Source: Nocardia yamanashiensis NBRC 100130
Lineage (GTDB): Bacteria; Actinomycetota; Actinomycetes; Mycobacteriales; Mycobacteriaceae
DNA: 64,000 bases
Assembly: GCF_001613325.1 (NCBI RefSeq)
Contig: NZ_BDCD01000025.1
Span: 124,001-188,000, forward strand
Direction: 5' to 3'
Of this stretch, positions 18,001 through 22,935 are shown piece by piece (the stretch's first letter is position 1; each line of letters starts with the position of its first letter). Below the pieces are notes generated by a model. The model worked only from the letters and a program-made list of their open reading frames with translations, did no database searches and had not been told where the DNA came from. A program made the translations under genes and the position numbers.

Positions 18001-18306
18001 GAGCAGTTCGGCGAAGCAGTTGTGCAGATCGCTCGTCCCGAGGATATTTTGGGAGTGGAGCGATATCTCGGATATATTCCTGCAGAGGCAGAGGTCGGCC
18101 TCGGGATCATCCCGGTGGAGTTTGCTGCCAGGGCGAGTATTGAAATACCTGTATCATTCGCCCGATCTATTCTTGAGGAAATGGGTATAAGACTGCCTGC
18201 TAAGATTGGGGTAGACGATCTTAGCCCATTGCTCCTGGAGACTCCTAAGCTGTCCCCAGGGCAAATCGAGCACTTCATAGAGAGGGCGGCTAATTATGGG
18301 AAATAG
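12073..18306 (+). CDS. Rhs/YD-repeat polymorphic toxin with type VII secretion-like N terminus
   Basis: A 2077-residue modular toxin. Residues 1-200 are helical with the pattern DPKELIRGEPSEIDS and DTANWTGEGADAF, typical of putative T7SS-secreted toxin leaders. Residues about 290-380 hold hydrophobic helices. Residues about 395-865 are a Pro/Ala/Glu/His-rich linker. From about 871 (GDPVDAATGEFFVPETDL) a DUF6531-like cap begins, then many YD repeats to about 1840. The Rhs core ends at RYYDPEIGRYLTSDPLGL (about 1892). A second DPLGL near 1927 precedes a 140-residue tip with R1942, S1963-S1964 and E2005/E2007, a possible ADP-ribosyltransferase arrangement. From about 15.78 kb onward base composition drops. 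Two putative immunity genes follow with overlap. Confidence 0.88.
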   Translation: MGLSNRLGLDNLVDIIDRGVEKATETLGHAADTVLEGQAALADKLGLDGVSEFLNDLGDQIESITGGAVDERELWQSEDPKELIRGEPSEIDSVVKTLGKMAESISSTGDALRAIDTANWTGEGADAFNAVYDKQPKLWWDSAEAFTATAGHLNVWSHAVQTAQTRASEAVTEWKRAATEEETKKKWWNSLTGDQQKQQGSLKDTWSEIRRNAHQILLDARTARDTTATEVAANIAVSTGKAPEKPPFTSRLAADFSDLSDIAEHAKNSFSNGFLTGLSSTVAFIRAVNPTDTYNMTHPAKYQEAMSNLGTGLVIAASDPAAVIDTMVTEARTNPFEFAGMLTSEVALNLVTGGGGSAKTAVSLMDKAGTAAVKTTRLVDDLPTGVRPKSNLADNLGDTHGPSHSAPAAEKPVAEKPSAGVPRETDPAPNTSIDAGTQHGPAPESAAPKPESEAPGHTTHADPEPDAPVSHGEPKSEAPSSLHDRGESGQPNPGTHTNLENPSPRADSPAAHPSAETHARTEAPTGSHPASEAPARAEPAAPHSSAPESGSPAAPHSSAPESASPAATHEPAPARSEPAASTHEPGATPARDVSDAAPAAPKSDAAPSSPRSDVAPASLRSDADPAPHAPNRIGDEAPVARTPDHAPSEGRANPDSPATTVHPNNTAPTHAGRAPESSTAPKPHDSSPSRPGEANNRPHGRDAEPARREPASERPGPHAEEPSGPRHADPEPRDRTPDSEHRTPSDRDGAGDGTPPHAESPTARALPDEGAPRWPGESGASHGPSTHEAPNAHERPGHAEAPDHAPDGDGPGNKGTPEPDDAGGPKHTDTEPAADDAGPAHRADSDQQQLGEGSHDGPEASQTPGKVDGCGDPVDAATGEFFVPETDLTLPGILPLILVRRHRSNYRLGRWFGPSWSATLDIRLVVTDHSVTFIGEDGLVLTYPHPEIDHPVTPTTSALRWTLTRTDSGGYRVWDCDRELLWHFAPDPVLGGLDAALGNYAISAITDRHRNRIRFHYDADGNPTEITHTGGYTVRLTTAHGRVTSVAVVDRTTATETLIPVRHFGYEAGQLAAVTNSYGGTTRYTYDDHHRMLSWTDSNDNYMLNTYDEQGRVVRQQGIGGVLSCEFDYLTFPDGTGSLTTHTNSLGARTARGYDTDLRLRDILDPAGAQTHFDYNTDRNPLRVIAPDGATTHYAYTEHGDVASITRPDGHALTIDYLFRHRPIRITEVDGTVRQREWDDQGNLIAGVDPLGNRTERTYHSSGATATVTDSTGARTILEADAAGLPSLITDPFEARTQIIRDAFGRPHRITDALGATSTYTWTPEGKPLTHTDATGHTESWTYDGEGNLLTHTDSNGGTTRYTYKAFDLPATRTDPTGATTKFTHDTERRLTAVTNPNGQTWHYEYSLAGRLVSQTDYQGATTRYTHDHVGRTATITPANGITRHHEYDILGRLTSITADSGEWITYTHDIVGRPLTATTGHEDSPVHSLEFAYSPAGVLVSQQIDDQAPMRFEYDQYGRRISRVTPSGGETCWSYDYLGRPSSLSVDGNGVDFTYDSSGRLTRWQADELAVDHIRDPVGRLLRQEVTAHPARFLNLGLDTAPRPMPRLVRNDEYGWRSDGYITSLTTHRPEDTPQHYDYELDPVGRIALVTHNGTAVERYAYDELGNITSSATPIVKSEMGVGAEFGVGSSSLEHLAPHEYLNNLLVSDGRRRYEYDDAGRLVRKASVGISGDSDEWSYRYNGFDQLTDILTPEGQHWNYTYDALGRRVSKRKLAPQGAVLEQVDYIWDGTDLIEQMVAGSYTRWCYHPKSKKPIGQTVGGGTKKREFRVIITDLVGRPIELVDPSTGHTVGTANASTWGRTTWSGSDSTLLRFCGQYEDMETGLHFNVHRYYDPEIGRYLTSDPLGLTPSQNPNSYPHNPMVWSDPLGLTPEGCDPPVFRGTTVGYEGSPGTQRVEVTPTSSDPGVATIFGTHSEQFGEAVVQIARPEDILGVERYLGYIPAEAEVGLGIIPVEFAARASIEIPVSFARSILEEMGIRLPAKIGVDDLSPLLLETPKLSPGQIEHFIERAANYGK

Positions 18307-18604
18307 TGGTGCGATGGAAATATTGCAACCAGTCGAGTTTGCTCATGGCTCCGCAACCTGCGTGGTTCGGTGCGTTGATGGCACAGTGAGTGTAGGCGAC
18401 TCTGTCGTTGGTGGAGTAGACGAAAATGGATCTGAGCGTACGATTGATGGATTCAATATTGCGGGGATTCGGCGATATGGAAAGTCGGTAGAGTTCTTCG
18501 ACACGCCGCACTCGGCTGAGGTTCGGATATCGGGTGGGTCGCCTGATCGAATGTCCGGCCTGGTTACCATTCGTACGGAGCCTTCGACCATCGATGAATG
18601 TTGA
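18296..18604 (+). CDS. Putative immunity protein 1, small beta-rich protein
   Basis: A 102-residue protein whose ATG overlaps the last 11 bases of the toxin gene; a second ATG at 18314 is possible. The alternating pattern (CVVRCVDGTVSVGDSV, INGFNIAGIRRYGKSV-like segments, SAEVRISGG, GLVTI) looks like the beta-barrel domain 2 of translation GTPases such as EF-Tu, without the GTPase part. Position and overlap argue for immunity to the toxin tip. Composition is AT-richer than the backbone. The barrel similarity is pattern inference only. Confidence 0.6.
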   Translation: MGNSGAMEILQPVEFAHGSATCVVRCVDGTVSVGDSVVGGVDENGSERTIDGFNIAGIRRYGKSVEFFDTPHSAEVRISGGSPDRMSGLVTIRTEPSTIDEC

Positions 18605-19280
18605 TAAGTTGATTGAACTTGTCCACCAGGCTGTTAGTGACGGGTTGGTCGCGGAGGGTGCATACGAGGGTATCGATGAACTAGCAACGGTAAGCACTGG
18701 TCGGACCCATGTATCGGGGTTGTTGAGTACATACCGGAGAAGATCGAGGCTTGCCAGCAACGGACCGCAACTTCAGCGGTGGACTGACGATCTTATCCAG
18801 TTTCTGGAAGGTTATGACGGCGGGATTGTCACCTCCGTGTATGTGCATCGATCAGATGGCTGGGATCGTACATTTTTGGCTGACCGCGAAGGTTCCAGAA
18901 TTCTCTTCTGGATGAAGATGTTGGACTTACCTACCTGGGTGCCACCGGCCGGTAGTGATGGGTGGTATGTGAGAACCTGGGTCCGGCCGGCGGAGGTTGA
19001 ACCCGGCAGCGGGGTTGCGGAGCAGCTCCGGCTTATGCAGCTGCTCGCCACGGGCATGGTTTCCGCGCCGGAATTTGCCAGGGCCTGGTATGCGGCCAGG
19101 CACCGGTCGATCGATCGAGATGAGCGTGTTCGAGAACCGTTCGGTCGTCTGCTTGATCGGGTGTTCTTCTGTTTAGAGGATTACCCCATGGATTCCTCCA
19201 GCAGGGAGGAAGGCGACTTGACTGATGAAGAGCTGATCGCGGAAGTTCGAGTGGTGTTGGGTGACATCACTCGTCTGTGA
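18594..19280 (+). CDS. Putative immunity protein 2, colicin-immunity-like C terminus
   Basis: A 228-residue soluble protein whose ATG overlaps the previous gene by 11 bases. The first 130 residues are unrecognised. The last 80 residues (LLATGMVSAPEFARAWY, LLDRVFFCLEDYPMD, EEGDLTDEELIAEVRVVL) follow the pattern of self-protective colicin-like immunity proteins (Colicin_immun, PF09204), matched from memory. It may protect against the upstream toxin or be a stacked immunity gene against a foreign one. GC is lower than flanking DNA. The longer upstream open frame was rejected because it lies inside the first immunity gene. Confidence 0.6.
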   Translation: MNVDKLIELVHQAVSDGLVAEGAYEGIDELATVSTGRTHVSGLLSTYRRRSRLASNGPQLQRWTDDLIQFLEGYDGGIVTSVYVHRSDGWDRTFLADREGSRILFWMKMLDLPTWVPPAGSDGWYVRTWVRPAEVEPGSGVAEQLRLMQLLATGMVSAPEFARAWYAARHRSIDRDERVREPFGRLLDRVFFCLEDYPMDSSSREEGDLTDEELIAEVRVVLGDITRL

Positions 19281-19584
19281 AATTGGCCAAGGACGTTCGC
19301 GCGGTGGAAACGGTTGGGTGAGGGAGCTCAGGCGCGGATGAGGGTGCTGGTTCGGCCTGTGGGCGTGGTGGTTTCGGAGAATCGGGTGCGGCGTTCGCCG
19401 GGGTGTAGTGGAGGGTGGGCTTTTGCTCCACTAATGGCGTCTGTTGGTAGTTTTCTGCGGGTGGGGCCGGAAAGTGGAGCAAAAGGCTCATGATGTTGCG
19501 GGGGTGGTGATGGGTGTGTTTGTATCGGCTGTCGGGCGGGGTGGCTGATTGGCTGCGGCGCGGGGTGTTTGGGGAGGCGAGGGT
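19281..19584. other. Intergenic region at the right border of the Rhs module, with an inverted repeat
   Basis: No gene was supported in these 304 bases. They contain a perfect 13-base inverted repeat, CTTTTGCTCCACT at 19420-19432 and AGTGGAGCAAAAG at 19473-19485, around a 40-base centre. It might be an operator, a hairpin or a remnant of a mobile end. No target duplication was seen. Confidence 0.5.
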
Positions 19585-19884
19585 ATGTTCGAACTGCTTG
19601 GGGCGGTTACGGGGATCGGGTTGGTGATTTTCGTGGTCGTGATGTTGATCGTGAACGGTAGGTCCTCGAAACGGCCGCCGTATGGTTCGCCGGGGGCTGG
19701 AATGCCGTACTACCCGCCGGGGCGGTATCCGCAGCCGGGACCGTATGCGCCGCAAGGGCAATGGTCTCAGCAGCCTGCGGGCTATCAGCCGCAGCAGGGT
19801 TACCGGTATCCGCAGCCGAATGGTCCGCAGCCGGGGCAGTATGGGCATCCGCAACAGCCGCCCGGGTATCCGCCTGCGCAGTAG
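19585..19884 (+). CDS. Small membrane protein with Pro/Gln/Tyr-rich tail
   Basis: A 99-residue protein. An N-terminal membrane segment (ELLGAVTGIGLVIFVVVMLIV) is followed by a low-complexity tail of about 70 residues with repeated PGxYPQPG / QPxGYxPQQ units. GGGGAGGCGAGGG precedes the ATG at 19585. Tails of this kind occur on many actinobacterial membrane proteins and are thought to be flexible interaction regions. No function can be assigned. Confidence 0.65.
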   Translation: MFELLGAVTGIGLVIFVVVMLIVNGRSSKRPPYGSPGAGMPYYPPGRYPQPGPYAPQGQWSQQPAGYQPQQGYRYPQPNGPQPGQYGHPQQPPGYPPAQ

Positions 19885-19950
19885 GGCGAGTCGAAGGTTG
19901 AATCGCCAATTTTGAAACGTTGGTTGTTCAATCCTTGTAGGCTGCCTGGC

Positions 19951-20235
19951 ATGTCGAAAAGTGCTGTGACCCGCCGGTTCTCGCGGGCGACCTTGGGTGC
20001 GTTCGCTGTTTCCGCTGTTATCGCTACTGCGGGTACCGCTTCTGCGGCTCCGGTTGTGCTCGAGCCCGTTGCGCCGGTCGCGGGTGGTAGTACCGGGTCG
20101 CTGGACTCGTTGTCGGGGAATGGGCCGTCCGGGTCTGCGGGGACGGGGTCGAGTGCCAGTCAGTTGATCAATGCTGCTATTTGCACTTTGACGGGTGGGA
20201 CTTGGTTGCCGGTTATCGATATTTGCGTGAAATAG
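19951..20235 (+). CDS. Small secreted hypothetical protein
   Basis: A 94-residue protein from the ATG at 19951. It has a Sec signal peptide: a basic start (SKSAVTRRFSR), a hydrophobic core (GAFAVSAVIATAGTA) and an Ala-x-Ala cleavage site near ASAAP. The mature part is Gly/Ser-rich with two Cys near the end (AAICTLTGGTWLPVIDICV), possibly a disulfide. An open frame extends 13 codons further upstream, but the signal peptide fits the ATG at 19951. Function unknown. Confidence 0.65.
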   Translation: MSKSAVTRRFSRATLGAFAVSAVIATAGTASAAPVVLEPVAPVAGGSTGSLDSLSGNGPSGSAGTGSSASQLINAAICTLTGGTWLPVIDICVK

Positions 20236-20251
20236 ACCCCCGGGTAAGGGG

Positions 20252-20285
20252 ACGGGCCGGTCGCTCAGTGCGGCCGGCCCGTTTT
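20252..20285. terminator. Terminator between convergent small secreted gene and glpQ
   Basis: Hairpin with ACGGGCCGG at 20252-20260 and CCGGCCCGT at 20274-20282, then TTT. It lies between two convergent genes. Confidence 0.8.
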
Positions 20286-20328
20286 CGGGGATTGTGAAAG
20301 GTGTTGTGTTACCGGGAATTTCGGTGCG

Positions 20329-21429
20329 TCACTTGTGGAATGCGGGTGGGAGGGGGTAGCCCTTCTCCTGCATTGCTTCTCGGGCTCGGTTCGGGTAGTC
20401 GGTGATGATGCCGTCTACGCCCTGGTCGAGGACCAGGGCGATCGTTGCCTTGTCGTTGACGGTCCACGGGATCACCTTGATGCCGAGATCGTGTGCCTTG
20501 GAGACGTATTCGGCGGTGGTGGTGAGCTTGAAGTCGGCGTCGCCGGCCTTCACCTCGCTGTTCCAGGGGTTCACATAACTCGGGGAGGAGATGTCGGCGC
20601 CGAGAGCCTTGATCGCGCCCAGGGGATCTCCGACGTGATCCTCATAGCGGATGGGCTGGAGCCAGGGGCTGTTCGGTTTGAAGGTGGAGTCGTCGTAGAG
20701 GGCCACGGTGGGGATGGTGGAGTTGCGGGCTTTCACCAGGGGGAGGCTGCGCCAGTCGAAGGATTGGATTTCGACCTTGTCGGTGGCGCCGGCGTCGTGG
20801 ACGGCGCCGAGGATGACGTCCACGAATTCCTCGGGGGTGGCGGACTGTTCGGGCTTTTCGCCCTCGATCTTCGTTTCGATGTTGTAGCGGAGCGCTTCGA
20901 ACGCGCCGGGGTAGGTCTTCACCAGCTCGAAGAGCTCGGGGAGGCGGGCGATCTTGTTGCCTGGAAGTTCTTGGGCCTCGGGGAAACCGGCGAGCTTCTT
21001 GCCGCAGTCGAGGGTGCGGATCTGGTCGTAGTTCAGGTCGTGGACCAGTTTGCCTACATAGGGGAACTGCGGGTCGTCGGGGAAGGCGGGGGCGGTGTCG
21101 GTGCACTTCTCGGCTTGGATGGCGGGGTCGTGCCAGATGAGCGGCACCTTGTCCTTGGTGAGGACGATATCGAGTTCGAGGGTGGAGACACCCAGTTCGA
21201 TGGCCTTGGCGAAACCGGGCAGCGACTCCTCGATGGTCATGCCGCGCCCGCCGCGATGGGCTTGCAGATCGAACTTGCGGGTCGCGTCCGCGGCGGCGGT
21301 GGCGCTGGTGGTGGCCGAACCCTTGTCGTCCGAGCTGCCACAGGCGGTCAATCCGACTGCCGCTATCGCTGCTCCTAAGATCGCAAAAGCGCGCTTGAGC
21401 TGCACTGACTTGACGCCTAGGGAAGTCAT
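20329..21429 (-). CDS. glpQ: Glycerophosphodiester phosphodiesterase, lipoprotein
   Basis: Cleaves glycerophosphodiesters to glycerol-3-phosphate and an alcohol at the cell surface. From the ATG at 21429 the protein has 366 residues. A lipoprotein signal ends in GLTACGSS, so Cys would be lipidated. The GDPD signature follows: QAHRGGRG with the first catalytic His, ELGVSTLELDIVLTKD with metal-binding Glu and Asp, and PLIWHDP with the second His. The end IPWTVNDKA and GVDGIITDYPNRA is typical of GlpQ. A TATAGT hexamer ends seven bases before this ATG, so the message may be leaderless, which argues against the ATG at 21450. Confidence 0.92.
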   Translation of the reverse strand: MTSLGVKSVQLKRAFAILGAAIAAVGLTACGSSDDKGSATTSATAAADATRKFDLQAHRGGRGMTIEESLPGFAKAIELGVSTLELDIVLTKDKVPLIWHDPAIQAEKCTDTAPAFPDDPQFPYVGKLVHDLNYDQIRTLDCGKKLAGFPEAQELPGNKIARLPELFELVKTYPGAFEALRYNIETKIEGEKPEQSATPEEFVDVILGAVHDAGATDKVEIQSFDWRSLPLVKARNSTIPTVALYDDSTFKPNSPWLQPIRYEDHVGDPLGAIKALGADISSPSYVNPWNSEVKAGDADFKLTTTAEYVSKAHDLGIKVIPWTVNDKATIALVLDQGVDGIITDYPNRAREAMQEKGYPLPPAFHK

Positions 21430-21436
21430 GGGCGGG

Positions 21437-21524
21437 ACTATAGCAATCATTCAGCCACTGAAAATTCGGATGTTCGGCGCAAACCGCCTCCCAGCGCCGC
21501 TCGACCACGATCGTTAGGTACCCT
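21437..21524. promoter_or_regulatory. Divergent promoters with leaderless-type -10 boxes for glpQ and tmk
   Basis: On the minus strand TATAGT (21442-21437) ends seven bases before the glpQ ATG at 21429. On the plus strand TACCCT (21519-21524) ends seven bases before the tmk ATG at 21532. Both fit TANNNT, with the start codon at the expected transcription start. No Shine-Dalgarno was seen for either gene. Confidence 0.5.
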
Positions 21525-21531
21525 CGCGGAC

Positions 21532-22179
21532 ATGGGTGCGTTGGTGGTCATCGAGGGTCTGGACGGCGCGGGCAAGCGCACGCTGACCGATGCCGTGGTG
21601 GCCACGCTCACCGCACGCGGGCTGCGGGTCGCGACGCTCGCCTTCCCGCGCTACGGCGCGTCGGTGCACGCCGACCTGGCGGCCGAGGCGCTGCGCGGTG
21701 GCCATGGAGATACCGCCCAGTCGGTCAACGCCATGGCGCTGCTGTTCGCCCTCGACCGCGCCGGCGCCCGCGACGAATTGGCGAAACTGCTGGCGGACAA
21801 TGACATTGTGCTGCTGGACCGGTATGTGGCGTCCAATGCCGCCTACTCCGCCGCCCGCACCGAGCAGGACGCGCGCGGCGAAACCGTCGCCTGGATCGGC
21901 CAATTGGAGTTCGAAAGGTTCGCCCTGCCTGTCCCGGATGTCCAGATTCTCCTGGATGTCCCGGTCGATGTGGCGGAGGAACGCGCCCGGCTGCGGGGTG
22001 AAGCCGATGCGACTCGCGCACTCGACGCCTACGAGAAAGACGGAGGGCTGCAACGGCGGACCGGAAACGTCTATCGTGAGCTGGCCGAAATCAACTGGTT
22101 TGGACCGTGGTGGGTGCATCGGAGCGGTGACGATCCGGCAACACTGGCGGCGCGGCTCGCGGAAAATGTTGCTGGATAG
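21532..22179 (+). CDS. tmk: Thymidylate kinase
   Basis: Phosphorylates dTMP to dTDP. The 215-residue protein starts with the P-loop IEGLDGAGKRTL, followed by TLAFPRYGASVHADLAAEAL and LLDRYVASNAAYSAAR (the DRY/DR motif). It is strongly like the mycobacterial enzyme, which also has Arg after the P-loop Lys. It leads the tmk-mtrA-mtrB-lpqB block in the usual actinobacterial order. It is probably transcribed without a leader. Confidence 0.95.
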   Translation: MGALVVIEGLDGAGKRTLTDAVVATLTARGLRVATLAFPRYGASVHADLAAEALRGGHGDTAQSVNAMALLFALDRAGARDELAKLLADNDIVLLDRYVASNAAYSAARTEQDARGETVAWIGQLEFERFALPVPDVQILLDVPVDVAEERARLRGEADATRALDAYEKDGGLQRRTGNVYRELAEINWFGPWWVHRSGDDPATLAARLAENVAG

Positions 22180-22257
22180 GGTTGGATGTGCGCCGACAGG
22201 TCACGAGTGTTGGCGTGGCGGCCCGATCGGAGCGCGGAAGGTGACAACATAGTAGTT

Positions 22258-22935
22258 ATGAAGCCGAAGATTCTGGTCGTCGACGACGATATGGCTCTCG
22301 CGGAGATGCTCACGATCGTCTTGCGCGGTGAGGGTTTCGACCCTCACGTCGTCGGTGACGGCACGCAGGCGCTGACCGCGGTCCGGGAGCTGCGTCCGGA
22401 TCTCGTGTTGCTGGATCTCATGCTGCCCGGCATGAACGGCATCGACGTGTGCCGGGTGCTGCGAGCCGACTCGGGAGTGCCGATCGTGATGCTGACGGCG
22501 AAGACCGATACGGTCGACGTCGTCCTGGGGTTGGAGTCGGGCGCAGACGATTACATCGTCAAGCCGTTCAAGCCGAAGGAACTCGTTGCTCGCGTGCGGG
22601 CCCGCCTGCGCCGCACCGAGGAGGAGCCGCAGGAACTGCTCTCCATCGCCGACATCGTCATCGATGTGCCCGCGCACAAGGTGACTCGCGGCGGTCAGCA
22701 GATCTCGCTGACTCCTTTGGAATTCGATCTGCTGGTCGCGCTTGCCCGCAAGCCGCGCCAGGTGTTCACCCGCGAAGTGCTCCTGGAACAGGTCTGGGGT
22801 TACCGGCATGCCGCCGACACCCGCCTGGTCAATGTGCACGTACAGCGGTTGCGCGCCAAGGTGGAGAAGGATCCGGAGAACCCTGAGATCGTGCTGACCG
22901 TGCGAGGTGTGGGCTACAAGGCCGGACCGCCGTGA
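22258..22935 (+). CDS. mtrA: Response regulator MtrA
   Basis: An OmpR-family regulator of 225 residues that controls cell-wall and division genes with MtrB. The receiver domain has VVDDDMALAEML, the phosphorylation Asp in LVLLDLMLPGMNG, VMLTAKTD and YIVKPFKPKEL. The winged-helix output domain shows LTPLEFDLLVALARKPRQVFTREVLLEQVWGY. The ATG at 22258 gives a length close to the 228 residues of M. tuberculosis MtrA. It overlaps mtrB by four bases. Confidence 0.97.
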   Translation: MKPKILVVDDDMALAEMLTIVLRGEGFDPHVVGDGTQALTAVRELRPDLVLLDLMLPGMNGIDVCRVLRADSGVPIVMLTAKTDTVDVVLGLESGADDYIVKPFKPKELVARVRARLRRTEEEPQELLSIADIVIDVPAHKVTRGGQQISLTPLEFDLLVALARKPRQVFTREVLLEQVWGYRHAADTRLVNVHVQRLRAKVEKDPENPEIVLTVRGVGYKAGPP

